DNA from: Chryseobacterium sp. BGARF1
GTDB taxonomy: Bacteria; Bacteroidota; Bacteroidia; Flavobacteriales; Weeksellaceae
Reading direction: 5' to 3'
DNA length: 64,000 bases
Assembly (NCBI RefSeq): GCF_001677955.1
Contig: NZ_LELA01000049.1
Span: forward strand, 1 to 64,000
The position numbers and the translations under genes were made by a program. Below, piece by piece: positions 54,167-63,505 of this stretch; the first letter of the stretch is position 1, and every line of letters begins with the position of its first letter. The notes under the pieces were generated by a model, which had not been told where the DNA came from, made no database searches, and was given only the letters and a program-made list of their open reading frames with translations.

Positions 54167-54847
54167 TTATTCAGAAAAGCGAAAACCAATTCCGTGAATG
54201 TTTTCTATCGTAACAGTATTTTCATCGGCAAAAACTTTTCGCAATCTTGAAATAAAAACATCAAGACTTCGTCCCATAAAATAATCATCATCGCCCCAGA
54301 TTGCCTTCAAAATATCCTGTCTTTTGAGGACGGTATTTTTATGACGAATAAAATACAAAAGCAAATCAGATTCTCTTTGAGTAAGCGTTATTGTATTTTG
54401 AGTGTCGTTTAAAGTATAGTTTTTAGGGTCAAAATTGTACTTTCCGACTTTATATTTTTGTGGAAAGGCTTCCGTTTTCTTGGAACGTTTTAGGAAAATT
54501 TCAATTTTTAAAATCAATTCTTCGATGCTGAAAGGTTTTACCAAATAATCATCTGCACCGATTTTCAAACCTTTAATTCGGTCTTCTTTTAAAGCTTTAG
54601 CAGAAGTGAAAATGATTGGAATTTCGGCATTTTTATCTCTTATTTTTTGTGCTAAATCGAAACCGTTCATTTCGGGCATCATAATATCGAGCAAACAAAT
54701 ATCAAAATCTTTGGTGTTGAACGCTTCAAATGCTGATTTTCCGTTGGAGCAATGCTCTATTTCATAATAATTTTCCAAGCTGTCCTGAATCAGGAAAGCT
54801 ATGGTTTCATCATCTTCTGCGTATAGAATTTTAGATTTATCCATCAT
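54167..54847 (-). CDS. OmpR/PhoB-type response regulator
   Basis: 226 residues. The receiver domain has the acidic pair in AEDDE, phospho-acceptor Asp54 in CLLDIMMPEM, Thr81 and Lys104 (LVKPFS). The winged-helix domain ends GRSLDVFISRLRKVF and IHGIGFRF. It lies 14 bp downstream of its histidine kinase gene. A second, similar pair lies at 58860-60873. Direct repeats TTAACA with 11-bp spacing upstream of the kinase gene are its likely target, implying control of itself and of the divergent DUF1573 gene. Confidence 0.92.
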   Translation of the reverse strand: MMDKSKILYAEDDETIAFLIQDSLENYYEIEHCSNGKSAFEAFNTKDFDICLLDIMMPEMNGFDLAQKIRDKNAEIPIIFTSAKALKEDRIKGLKIGADDYLVKPFSIEELILKIEIFLKRSKKTEAFPQKYKVGKYNFDPKNYTLNDTQNTITLTQRESDLLLYFIRHKNTVLKRQDILKAIWGDDDYFMGRSLDVFISRLRKVFADENTVTIENIHGIGFRFSE

Positions 54848-54861
54848 TACACAAATTTAAA

Positions 54862-56121
54862 TTAAAACGGAAAAAACAGAGTAATGGTGATGCCTTTATC
54901 TACATTGTTTTCAACTGATATTTTCCAGTTATGCTGCTGAACGATTTTTTTTACATAAAATAATCCCAGCCCAAACCCGTTGATTTCCTCACTATTATTG
55001 GCAGGAACTCTGTAAAATTTATCAAAAATATGATTAATGTTTTTAGCAGGAATGCCCATTCCGTTGTCTTTAAACTTTAAATATAAGCCTTTTGAATCTT
55101 TCACCGAAGAAATAAGAATTTCAGGTTTTGTTTCGCAGTATTTGATTGAGTTGTCTAAAAGGTTGTAAACGATATTGGTAAAGTGAAATTCATCTGCTAA
55201 AATTGAAATGTCATTTTCAATATTTATCTGAATGGAAATATTTTCATTTTTCTGTTTAATAGTTTCTGCAATCTCCTCAATAAACGGTTGCAAAATAATT
55301 TTTTGAGGTTTTAATGATAATCCTGAAGCATCGTTTTTCGCAATATTCAGTATTTTTTCAATATGATTATTCAGTTTATAACTTTGATTAATGATAATTG
55401 ATGTGTATGTTTTCAACTTAGAATTTTCTTGCACGACTTCTTGTTTGTTGAGCGCCTCCGAAGCTAATAATATTGATGATAACGGAGTTTTAAACTCATG
55501 CGTCATATTGTTGATAAAATCACGCTGCAATTCTGAAAATTTCTTCTGCTGAATAATCGTATAAATAGAATAAACATAAACCAAAAGAATGATAATCAGT
55601 GCGAAAGTAAGCAGATACCAAAAGCGTAATGAGCTGATGAGGTAAGTGGTTTTGTCGGGGAAACGTATTGAAAAGTAATAGGTAAGATTTTTATGTTTCG
55701 GAAACTGAATTACCTTTTCATTGGGCTCTTCCTGATGGCTCGTCATATATTTCCCATAAATCATTTGATCGCTGTGGCAATTGTATAAAGCGTAAACATA
55801 ATCTGTATTAATTTGAAATCTTGTAAATTCTGTTTTCAAATAATGCTCAAGAACAGCCGGATGGAATTCATTATTGATATTCACAACGTAATAATCATTC
55901 GCAATAATCTGAACAGGATTTTCGGTAAAAGAGGATTTTCCTTCAGACATTTTGTCGACAACCTCCATTAAAGCGATGTTTACTTTCTGATTAAATTTTC
56001 TATCCTCAAGATTATACGCTTGTTTGGTCCACAACAGTTGGGCTATCAAAATTCCGATGATAGCAACCAATCCGAGGCTTATAATAATATTGAGTTTCTT
56101 AATTCTCATTTTCAAAAGCAA
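54862..56121 (-). CDS. Sensor histidine kinase
   Basis: 419 residues. Two membrane helices (about 12-30 and 168-190) bracket a periplasmic sensor of about 135 residues. The dimerisation box holds phospho-accepting His208 (NNMTHEFKTPLSS). The ATP domain has N (VYNLLDNSIKYCE), G1 (KDNGMGIPA), F (FDKFYRVPA) and G2 (GFGLGLFYVKK) boxes. It phosphorylates the response regulator encoded 14 bp downstream. No PAS or HAMP domain is evident. The signal is unknown. It is divergent from the DUF1573 gene. Confidence 0.93.
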   Translation of the reverse strand: MLLKMRIKKLNIIISLGLVAIIGILIAQLLWTKQAYNLEDRKFNQKVNIALMEVVDKMSEGKSSFTENPVQIIANDYYVVNINNEFHPAVLEHYLKTEFTRFQINTDYVYALYNCHSDQMIYGKYMTSHQEEPNEKVIQFPKHKNLTYYFSIRFPDKTTYLISSLRFWYLLTFALIIILLVYVYSIYTIIQQKKFSELQRDFINNMTHEFKTPLSSILLASEALNKQEVVQENSKLKTYTSIIINQSYKLNNHIEKILNIAKNDASGLSLKPQKIILQPFIEEIAETIKQKNENISIQINIENDISILADEFHFTNIVYNLLDNSIKYCETKPEILISSVKDSKGLYLKFKDNGMGIPAKNINHIFDKFYRVPANNSEEINGFGLGLFYVKKIVQQHNWKISVENNVDKGITITLFFPF

Positions 56122-56154
56122 TATTATCCAAAAATATCTATAATTTTTTGATCA

Positions 56155-56192
56155 TTAACAACTCGTTAACAAATGTTTGATAACGGTTAACA
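56155..56192. promoter_or_regulatory. Direct-repeat array TTAACA, likely response-regulator site
   Basis: TTAACA at 56155 and 56166, TTGATA at 56177 and TTAACA at 56187: spacing of 11, 11 and 10 bp, one helical turn each. It lies between the divergent kinase gene and the DUF1573 gene. OmpR/PhoB regulators bind such direct repeats as head-to-tail dimers. An equivalent TTAACC array lies in front of the paralogous pair. Confidence 0.65.
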
Positions 56193-56279
56193 ACTTACAA
56201 TCGTTTTCAGCTCTACATTTGTTACAACAAAAAATAATTAATTAATATTTGATTTCATAACTACTAAAAATTTATACAC

Positions 56280-56690
56280 ATGAAAAATTTAAAAATTACA
56301 GCGCTTCTTGCGGTTTTGGCATTCTCTCCGTTTTATGCAAACGTATTTCCGGTAACTCCGGCTTCAATTGTTAAAAAAGTAGCAGAAGCTGCAAAATGGA
56401 AAGCAGAAATTATCGATGTAGGAAATATTCCTCAAGGGAAACCAAAAATCATCAGATTTGAATTTACCAATACTTCATCACAGCCAATTATGATTGATAA
56501 AGTTGCGCCATCATGCGGATGTACAACAGCTGATTACACAAAAACTAAAATTTTACCTGGAAAAACAGGATTTGTGGAAGCAAGCTACAATGCTGCAGCG
56601 GAAGGTCCATTTACAAAATCAGTTACGGTTAATCTGAGTGACAGTCAAAATCCGAAAATACTTTCTTTTAAAGGAACTGTTGTTAAGTAA
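56280..56690 (+). CDS. DUF1573 family exported protein
   Basis: 136 residues. A signal peptide (ITALLAVLAFSPFYANV) is followed by an immunoglobulin-like DUF1573 domain: IIDVGNIPQGKPKIIRFEF, then the cysteine-containing VAPSCGCTTADY and FKGTVVK at the end. The paired Cys in SCGC suggest a redox or disulfide role. Periplasmic. It is divergent from the two-component operon and probably regulated by it through TTAACA repeats. Function is unknown. Confidence 0.88.
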   Translation: MKNLKITALLAVLAFSPFYANVFPVTPASIVKKVAEAAKWKAEIIDVGNIPQGKPKIIRFEFTNTSSQPIMIDKVAPSCGCTTADYTKTKILPGKTGFVEASYNAAAEGPFTKSVTVNLSDSQNPKILSFKGTVVK

Positions 56691-56713
56691 TTAATTTAAT
56701 CTTGTTCAATATA

Positions 56714-56755
56714 AAAAACAGCCTGTCAATTATTTGACAGGCTGTTTTTGTTTTT
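56714..56755 (+). terminator. Intrinsic terminator after DUF1573
   Basis: AAAAACAGCCTGTCAA (56714-56729) pairs perfectly with TTGACAGGCTGTTTTT (56734-56749), loop TTAT, followed by GTTTTTT. Confidence 0.92.
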
Positions 56756-56798
56756 TGGAAAATCGTAAAGGTGCAAATTAAATCCAAAATATTATTTC

Positions 56799-56868
56799 TA
56801 AGGCGCAAGGATTTTTTTCTACAAAAAAATAAAAGTTTATTGAAAATCTTTGATTTTTCTGCGCCTTA
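56799..56868. repeat. Inverted repeat in the DUF1573-SDR gap
   Basis: TAAGGCGCA (56799-56807) and TGCGCCTTA (56860-56868) flank an AT-rich centre. TTGCGTCTTTGCGATTC follows at about 56890. It is the only notable structure in the 323-bp gap besides the terminator. Confidence 0.55.
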
Positions 56869-57013
56869 TAACAATATGAAGAGCAAATATTTGCGTCTTT
56901 GCGATTCTTCAACAATCTATTGTTTTAAAAAGAGCTATTTGTAGCATCATTTATCAATCTATTTTAAGGGATTACATTCTAATATTTATTATTTTTAAGA
57001 AAAAATAAAACGT

Positions 57014-57895
57014 ATGAATCTTTATACACAACCGATGTTGCGTGAAGACGCTCTAAAAGATAAAGTTGCTATTGTTACAGGAGGCGGAAGCGGTCTTGGA
57101 AAAGCAATGACCAAATATTTCCTGCAATTAGGAGCAAAAGTGGTGATTACTTCCAGAAATTTAGAAAAACTTCAGGTTACTGCGAAAGAATTGGAAGATG
57201 AGACGGGTGGAAAAGTTCTTTGTGTAGCTTGTGATGTAAGAAATTGGGATGAGGTTGAAGCGATGAAAGAAGCCACTTTAAAAGAATTCGGGAAAATTGA
57301 TATTCTTTTGAATAATGCTGCCGGAAATTTTATTTCACCTACAGAAAGATTAACGCACTCTGCATTCGATTCTATTTTAGATATTGTTTTAAAAGGAACA
57401 AAAAACTGTACACTTTCTATCGGAAAACACTGGATTGATTCAAAAACTCCGGGAACAGTTTTAAATATTGTAACGACTTATGCTTGGACGGGTTCGGCTT
57501 ACGTTGTTCCATCAGCTTGTGCAAAAGCGGGAGTTTTAGCAATGACAAGAAGTTTAGCAGTTGAGTGGGCAAAATACGGAATTCGTTTTAATGCGATTGC
57601 TCCTGGACCGTTTCCTACAAAAGGAGCTTGGGACAGATTGCTTCCGGGAGATCTGCAGGAGAAATTTGATATGAGAAAAAAAGTTCCGTTGAGAAGAGTA
57701 GGAGAACATCAGGAATTAGCAAACCTTGCTGCGTATCTGGTTTCAGATTATTCAGCTTATATGAATGGAGAAGTCGTTACAATCGATGGGGGAGAATGGC
57801 TTCAAGGCGCAGGTGAATTTAATATGCTGGAAGATATTCCACAGGAAATGTGGGATGCTTTGGAAGCAATGATTAAAGCAAAAAAATCGAATTAG
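57014..57895 (+). CDS. 2,4-dienoyl-CoA reductase-like SDR
   Basis: 293 residues. The Rossmann motif is TGGGSGLGKAM and the NNAAGNF segment is clear. The region TGSAYVVPSACAKAGVLAM followed by PGPFPTKGAW strongly resembles the DECR group of 2,4-dienoyl-CoA reductases, which reduce polyunsaturated acyl-CoA with NADPH during beta-oxidation. The classic YxxxK is replaced by SACAK, as in DECR, where the active-site Tyr lies elsewhere. It is cytoplasmic and monocistronic. Confidence 0.85.
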   Translation: MNLYTQPMLREDALKDKVAIVTGGGSGLGKAMTKYFLQLGAKVVITSRNLEKLQVTAKELEDETGGKVLCVACDVRNWDEVEAMKEATLKEFGKIDILLNNAAGNFISPTERLTHSAFDSILDIVLKGTKNCTLSIGKHWIDSKTPGTVLNIVTTYAWTGSAYVVPSACAKAGVLAMTRSLAVEWAKYGIRFNAIAPGPFPTKGAWDRLLPGDLQEKFDMRKKVPLRRVGEHQELANLAAYLVSDYSAYMNGEVVTIDGGEWLQGAGEFNMLEDIPQEMWDALEAMIKAKKSN

Positions 57896-57915
57896 TTATA
57901 ATTATGAATGATGAA

Positions 57916-57957
57916 TTTTTAGTTTCTGGTGATTTAATTATTGCTAATAACTAAAAA
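57916..57957 (+). terminator. Possible terminator after the SDR gene
   Basis: TTTTTAGTT (57916-57924) pairs with AACTAAAAA (57949-57957), with an inner GGTGAT facing ATCACC just outside the right arm. AT-rich and long-looped, so weak. Confidence 0.3.
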
Positions 57958-58027
57958 ACATCACCAATAAAGCTTCTCTATGAAACATAAGTTTTATTTT
58001 TGTTCTTTAATTTAAATAAAAACCCTA

Positions 58028-58855
58028 ATGAATTTCAGATTTTCAACTTTATTACTATTTGTTTTTGCATGGAGCTTTTCTCAGAATTTAAAAGTAATGT
58101 CTTTCAACATCAGACTCAATGTAGAATCTGATAAAGAAAACTCATGGACAAACAGAAAACAGGATGCGGTAGATTTATTAAGCTATTACCATCCAGATTA
58201 TTTCGGCGTTCAGGAAGCACTTCCGGAGCAGATGAAAGATATAAAAAATGGTTTAAAAAACTATGATTATGTAGGTGTAGGTAGAGACGATGGTAAAGAA
58301 AAAGGCGAATTTTCTGCGATATTTTATGATACCGAAAAATTGCAGGTGGTAAAATCGGGAACGTTCTGGCTTTCAGAAACTCCGGAAAAACCGTCAAAAG
58401 GTTGGGATGCTGCTTACAACAGAGTTTGTACGTATGCTGTTTTTAAAGATAAAAAATCGAAGAAAGAATTTTTGGCAATGAATCTTCATTTCGATCATGT
58501 AGGAGATGTGGCAAGAGTAAAATCTGCAGATTTGATTTTAAAGAAAATTAAAGAAATCAATCCTAAAAATTTACCTTTAACATTAAGCGGAGATTTTAAT
58601 CTGACAGACGATACAGAGCCTATCAAAATAATTTCTCAAAACCTGAAAGATACTTTTTACAACTCAGAAACAAAACCTTACGGACCAAAAGGAACATTTA
58701 CGGCATTCAACGTAACCGAAGTTCCGCAGGAAAGAATCGACTATATTTTTGTAAAAGGTTTTAAGATAAGATCTCATAGACATATCAACGACAGAAGAGA
58801 AAATCTGCTGTATCCGTCGGATCATTTCCCGGTTTTGACAGAGCTGCAGTTTTAA
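58028..58855 (+). CDS. Exported endonuclease/exonuclease/phosphatase family protein
   Basis: 275 residues. A signal peptide (MNFRFSTLLLFVFAWSFS) precedes the EEP domain with its metal and catalytic motifs in order: MSFNIRLN, GVQEALPEQ, MNLHFDHVGDVAR, LSGDFNLTDD and the final YPSDHFPV. Secreted Bacteroidota members of this type may act as phosphodiesterases or nucleases; the substrate is unknown. It ends 4 bp before the convergent response regulator gene. Confidence 0.88.
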   Translation: MNFRFSTLLLFVFAWSFSQNLKVMSFNIRLNVESDKENSWTNRKQDAVDLLSYYHPDYFGVQEALPEQMKDIKNGLKNYDYVGVGRDDGKEKGEFSAIFYDTEKLQVVKSGTFWLSETPEKPSKGWDAAYNRVCTYAVFKDKKSKKEFLAMNLHFDHVGDVARVKSADLILKKIKEINPKNLPLTLSGDFNLTDDTEPIKIISQNLKDTFYNSETKPYGPKGTFTAFNVTEVPQERIDYIFVKGFKIRSHRHINDRRENLLYPSDHFPVLTELQF

Positions 58856-58859
58856 AATA

Positions 58860-59546
58860 TTAATTCTCAGGAAAATCAATCTCAAATCCAATTCCTCTCA
58901 GGGATTGGATTTTTATTTTGTCGTCATGCTGAAAATATTTTCGCAGTCGGCTGATAAAAACATCAAGGCTTCTTCCGGTAAAATAATCGTTGGTTTCCCA
59001 TAAATTATCGAGAATGTCGTCTCGTTTGATGGTTTTATGATTGAATTTCAAAAGATAAAGCAAAAGATCTTTTTCACGAATGGTGAGTCTTATTTTTTCA
59101 TTAGGATGAGAAAGCAAAAGTTTTTCTGTATCTAAAATATAGCTTCCGATGCTGTATTGAGTAATTGTTTCCGAAACTAATGTTCTTTTTAGAATATTTT
59201 TAATTCTTAAAATTAATTCTTCCGGATCGCAAGGTTTTGAAATGTAATCATCTGCTCCGATTTTCAGTCCTGTCAGGCGATCTATTTTCTGATTTTTTGC
59301 CGTTAAAAATAAAAGTGGGAAATCGGGTTTAGTTTTTAAAATCATTTTTGCCAAAGAAAATCCGTCGAGTTTGGGCATCATAATATCTAAAATCCCAATA
59401 TGAAAAGGGAAATCTGACTGTAAAATCAGTAAAATATCTTCAGGATTCTGAAACCATACAACTTCAAAATCTTCAAGCTCGAGATATTGTTTCAGGATCA
59501 TTCCAAAATCTGAATCGTCTTCTGCCAATAAAATCTTAATCTTCAT
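58860..59546 (-). CDS. OmpR/PhoB-type response regulator (second pair)
   Basis: 228 residues, paralogous to the protein at 54167. Receiver: acidic pair in AEDDSD, phospho-acceptor Asp54 in GILDIMMPKL, Lys104 in ISKPCD. The winged-helix domain ends GRSLDVFISRLRKYF and LRGIGFEIDF. Its start overlaps the end of the kinase gene by 11 bp, so the two are translationally coupled. The likely target is the TTAACC array between the kinase and the outer-membrane protein gene. Confidence 0.92.
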   Translation of the reverse strand: MKIKILLAEDDSDFGMILKQYLELEDFEVVWFQNPEDILLILQSDFPFHIGILDIMMPKLDGFSLAKMILKTKPDFPLLFLTAKNQKIDRLTGLKIGADDYISKPCDPEELILRIKNILKRTLVSETITQYSIGSYILDTEKLLLSHPNEKIRLTIREKDLLLYLLKFNHKTIKRDDILDNLWETNDYFTGRSLDVFISRLRKYFQHDDKIKIQSLRGIGFEIDFPEN

Positions 59547-60873
59547 AGGGAATTGAAATTTTAAAAGTTGTTCCTATATTTACTTCACTCGTAATCTCAG
59601 TTTTTCCTCTATATTTTTCAACAATTTTTTTCACGAAAAATAACCCCAAACCTAAACCTTTGCTGTTGTGAATATTGTTGGATTGTATTCTGTAAAACTT
59701 TTCGAAAATATTTTTCAATTCGCTGTGTTCTATACCGTTTCCATTGTCTGCAACAATAATTTCGAGCTTATTTTGAATGGTTTTTATATCAATTTTAATT
59801 TCTGAAGCTCCATATTTTACACTGTTTTCGCAAAGATTTTTGATTACGGTTTCCATCAGTTTTTTGTTGAAAGGAAGTTCTTTTGAAACTGAATTATTAA
59901 GTTTAAAATCAGTGTTCTTGTAAGTAAAAGCCAGATCGTGAATGAAAAAATCCCAATTTTCTGGTTGAATGGCAACATTTTTTTCGTCAAAATCTTCGGG
60001 GTGAAGCTGTAACATTAAATCTTCAAGCCTTAAAATTTGTCGGTCAATTAAAGGTAAAATTTCCGGAGTAAATTCTTTTTTTAATGTTTTTGAGGCAATC
60101 TTCAACGTAGCAATTGGGGTTTTAAATTCGTGGGAAATATTATCAACAACAGTGTGCAAAACCTCAACCTGCTTCTGTTGTCTGATTAAATTTTTAACGG
60201 TGAAAATATATAAGACCAAGACACTCAGTAAAATAGCAACACAGCATAAAATAAGTAAAGTAAGATCTTGAAAAACAACAGTGTTGATATTTAAGATTTG
60301 AAAATCGGTCTGGCTCTTTACAAAAAAAGAATCGTCTCTTTCAAGTTGATCGCTTTTATCAGACCTCGAAGTGGAAGAGGTTTCCCATTTTCCGGTATTA
60401 GAAATTCCGGCTTTTGTAATCTTATTTCGCGTTTCGTATAAAGTGACAGGTTGATTGATCAGGTTTATATTTTTCGGAACATAAACAATGGATAAAAACT
60501 GAGTTCTTACAGCAACTTTATAGCCTTCTTTCTCAAATTTATGGTCTATATAATCGCTTAATTGATTTTGTGTTTGTTTTTTGTTTTTTTCGAAATAGTT
60601 TAAAAACTCTTTTTTGCTGATCTTCTTATTACTGAATTCTGCAAAGATTTTCCTTTGGCCTTCATCACCCAAATTACTTGAACCGCCAAGATTTTCCAGA
60701 TTATCGATGTAATCATCAATTCTATTATGAACATCGCTGTAGATTTCTCGCTTTTTTACCTGAGAAGTTTTGTACATAAAATATACCTGAATGCCCAATA
60801 ATAGCAGAAATAAAGCTGCAAAAAGAGAGATAAGATATTTGCTTTTAGAGATCATTGAAGCAAATATATACAT
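59536..60873 (-). CDS. Sensor histidine kinase (second pair)
   Basis: 445 residues (439 from an internal Met7 that begins MISKSKYLIS). Two membrane helices (about 10-31 and 205-230) bracket a periplasmic sensor of about 170 residues. The His box is NISHEFKTPIATL, and the ATP domain shows VIKNLCENSVKYG, ADNGNGIEHS, FEKFYRIQS and GLGLGLFFVKKI. It resembles the kinase at 54862. It is divergent from an outer-membrane barrel gene, which is a probable target. The signal is unknown. Confidence 0.92.
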   Translation of the reverse strand: MYIFASMISKSKYLISLFAALFLLLLGIQVYFMYKTSQVKKREIYSDVHNRIDDYIDNLENLGGSSNLGDEGQRKIFAEFSNKKISKKEFLNYFEKNKKQTQNQLSDYIDHKFEKEGYKVAVRTQFLSIVYVPKNINLINQPVTLYETRNKITKAGISNTGKWETSSTSRSDKSDQLERDDSFFVKSQTDFQILNINTVVFQDLTLLILCCVAILLSVLVLYIFTVKNLIRQQKQVEVLHTVVDNISHEFKTPIATLKIASKTLKKEFTPEILPLIDRQILRLEDLMLQLHPEDFDEKNVAIQPENWDFFIHDLAFTYKNTDFKLNNSVSKELPFNKKLMETVIKNLCENSVKYGASEIKIDIKTIQNKLEIIVADNGNGIEHSELKNIFEKFYRIQSNNIHNSKGLGLGLFFVKKIVEKYRGKTEITSEVNIGTTFKISIPYED

Positions 60874-60894
60874 TTCGTGAATGCGTTTTTACCA

Positions 60895-60922
60895 TTAACC
60901 TCGCATTAACCTTCCGTTAACC
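60895..60922. promoter_or_regulatory. Direct-repeat array TTAACC, likely response-regulator site
   Basis: TTAACC at 60895, 60906 and 60917, exactly 11 bp apart, in the divergent region between the kinase and outer-membrane protein genes. The pattern parallels the TTAACA array at 56155 in front of the other pair. Confidence 0.7.
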
Positions 60923-60999
60923 GAAATTCTCGGTGGCAATATTCAATTTTGTCACAGTAAAATATCAAACTCATTTGAATTAATTTAAAACTAACTGAA

Positions 61000-63372
61000 A
61001 TGTATAAATATCTTCTCTTTCTTATTTTCCCGGTTTTTATGTTTTCGCAGTCGCAGAAAATTTCCGGAACCGTTTTTAATGCTGATAAAGAAAAACTCGA
61101 TTCTGTAAAAGTGGAATTGTATAATCATGAGAACACTTTAATTAAATCTTTTTTTACCGATTCTGAAGGTCGATTTTCGTTTAATGATCTTTCATCACCA
61201 TCTTTTAAGCTGAAAATCAATAATGAAAAATATCTTTCATTTGAAAAAAATATTGATGTTAAAAACGAGAATGAAATTTTAAATATCATCTTAAAAAACG
61301 ATCAGAAAGATATTGAAGCGGTCACGATCACTAAGAAAAAACCATTAGTGAAAAGAAAAGTAGACCGTTTGGAATTTAATGTAGAAAACAGCAATATTTC
61401 TTCACTCAATGCTTGGGAAATCCTTAAAAAAACACCTCAGGTTACGATAAATAATGATGTTTTGGCGGTGAAAGGGGGAACGTCGGTTTTAATAACCATT
61501 AATGATAAAAAAATAATGATGTCGGGTGAAGAGCTCAAAAATTTTCTTGAAAACACACAAGGCGATGATGTGAGATCTGTAGAAGTTATTACCAACCCGC
61601 CTGCAAAATATGAAGCTCAAGGTGGTGCCGTTCTGAACATTGTAATGAAGAAAAATAAAATTGAAGGCTATCGTGGAATTCTTTCTTCAAAATACATTCA
61701 AACGCAATACGCAAAAGGAGTTGCAGGACTTTCTCAATATTACAAAAAAGATAAACTTTCGGTGATGGGAAGCTATTTTCGAGGAGGAGGAACGTATTAT
61801 CGTGAAGGTACAGATTATGTAAATTATCCTGAAGACGGCACAACTTGGATCAGTACGATGAACCGGAAAGATCAAAACAAAAGCCAGAATACAGTAAATT
61901 TTAATGTAGAATATGAAATCGATAGCCTTACAATAGCAAGTCTGAATTACTCCGGATTTTTTGCTCCTAAATCTTTTGGAACTTATTTTGTGCCGACTTT
62001 GATTTATAACACTCAGAATGTAGCTGAATCTAATTATACAACGATTAACGATCATCATTCCAGAACAATTAATAATTCATTAAGCTTTCAGATAGACCGA
62101 AAACTGAGTAAACAAAGCAGTCTTTCATGGATCAATTATTTTACAACAAACAATTCAAGCAAGTATCAGAATGTGTTGACCTATTTAAATTTTATTAATG
62201 AAAATACAAGGGAAACCAATTTTATGACCAACAATAAAAGTAATGTTCAGCTATATTCTACGCAATTTGATTATCAATGGAAAAATGAGAAGCTGGAATT
62301 GGAATCTGGTGCGAAATACAGCTTTGTAAAAACGAACAGTTTGCTTGATTTTTCGGATAATGAAAATGGACAATTTCAATACAGACCAGAAAAAAGCAGC
62401 CTTTTTGATTATAAAGAGCACAACTTTGGAATTTATACATCAATGGCCTATAATCTCGGAAAATGGAATTTCAAAGGCGGGCTTCGTGCTGAAATGACCG
62501 ACTTGGAAGGCGTAGTTTCTGAACCTTATGAAGTAAATAAAAACAATTATTGGAGCTTGTTTCCAACTTTTTATGCACAATATACTACAGAAAATAAACA
62601 TGAGTTTGGCTTCTCTTACGGGAAAAGAATTAGCAGACCTTTTTATTCATGGCTAAATCCGGCTAAATCATACTACAATTTGTTTTCTTATTATCAGGGA
62701 GATCCAAAATTAAAAGCGACTACCATTCATAATCTGAATCTTACCTATTCATTCAAAAACTGGAATTTAGATTTTTATTACCGAAAAGAACTTTTTCCGT
62801 CGATGGAAATCTCCTTTCAGCAGCATGAAAACAATAATCTGATTTATTATTTTACCAATATTGAGAAAGGGGAGGCTTTCGGTATGAGTCTTTACAAAAG
62901 CTTTGAAATAAAACCTTGGTGGAGTTTGATTGTTTCTGAAAACCTGGAGCACAACGAAAATTATTTTAAAGGAATAGATGGAGCTTTAAATAAAAATCAA
63001 GTCTGGAATTGGGTTTCAAATATCTCAACAAGCTTTACTTTAGACAAAAATTCAGACTGGAAAATGGAAGCCGGGCACAAATATTATTCGCCGGCGATTC
63101 AGGGAACATTCAGAATTTCCAGTCAATGGTCGGCTTATTTTGTAATGAACAGGAAGTTTTTCAACAAGAAATTAGAAGCAACATTTATTTTTAATGATAT
63201 TTTCAGATCAACACAGCAGAAGATAAGCACCAAATATGGCAATCAGGATAATTACTTTTTAGATTATCAGGATACTCAAGGTTTTACTTTTTCTTTGAAA
63301 TATAATTTTGGAAATCAGTCTGTGAAAAACTCAAAATCTATTAAAAAAGCTGATGAACAGGAGAGGTTATAA
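61000..63372 (+). CDS. Outer-membrane beta-barrel protein (OMP_b-brl type, TonB-receptor-like)
   Basis: 790 residues. A signal peptide (MYKYLLFLIFPVFMFSQ) is followed by a CarboxypepD_reg-like domain (KISGTVFNADKEKLDSVKVE, at 20-105), a plug-like segment (ISSLNAWEILKKTPQVTIN, EVITNPPAKYEAQGGAVLNI) and a long beta-barrel ending in KYNFGN. No clear TonB box was identified. It probably imports or exports an unknown solute at the outer membrane. It is divergent from a two-component system with TTAACC repeats between, so its expression is probably signal-dependent. Confidence 0.87.
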   Translation: MYKYLLFLIFPVFMFSQSQKISGTVFNADKEKLDSVKVELYNHENTLIKSFFTDSEGRFSFNDLSSPSFKLKINNEKYLSFEKNIDVKNENEILNIILKNDQKDIEAVTITKKKPLVKRKVDRLEFNVENSNISSLNAWEILKKTPQVTINNDVLAVKGGTSVLITINDKKIMMSGEELKNFLENTQGDDVRSVEVITNPPAKYEAQGGAVLNIVMKKNKIEGYRGILSSKYIQTQYAKGVAGLSQYYKKDKLSVMGSYFRGGGTYYREGTDYVNYPEDGTTWISTMNRKDQNKSQNTVNFNVEYEIDSLTIASLNYSGFFAPKSFGTYFVPTLIYNTQNVAESNYTTINDHHSRTINNSLSFQIDRKLSKQSSLSWINYFTTNNSSKYQNVLTYLNFINENTRETNFMTNNKSNVQLYSTQFDYQWKNEKLELESGAKYSFVKTNSLLDFSDNENGQFQYRPEKSSLFDYKEHNFGIYTSMAYNLGKWNFKGGLRAEMTDLEGVVSEPYEVNKNNYWSLFPTFYAQYTTENKHEFGFSYGKRISRPFYSWLNPAKSYYNLFSYYQGDPKLKATTIHNLNLTYSFKNWNLDFYYRKELFPSMEISFQQHENNNLIYYFTNIEKGEAFGMSLYKSFEIKPWWSLIVSENLEHNENYFKGIDGALNKNQVWNWVSNISTSFTLDKNSDWKMEAGHKYYSPAIQGTFRISSQWSAYFVMNRKFFNKKLEATFIFNDIFRSTQQKISTKYGNQDNYFLDYQDTQGFTFSLKYNFGNQSVKNSKSIKKADEQERL

Positions 63373-63453
63373 ATTTCTTTGATTGATCTGCCTAATTGAA
63401 AATTTTTAACAGAAAAAAGTATTGTACAGCAGGGAAATTTCTTTAATTAATGA

Positions 63454-63461
63454 TAGATTTG
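63454..63461 (+). promoter_or_regulatory. -7 promoter element of the FKBP gene
   Basis: TAGATTTG matches TAnnTTTG, 44 bp before the start codon at 63506. Confidence 0.5.
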
Positions 63462-63505
63462 CAGCAATTATGTAATTCGTTAATAGCAAATAATAAAATT
63501 ATCAA

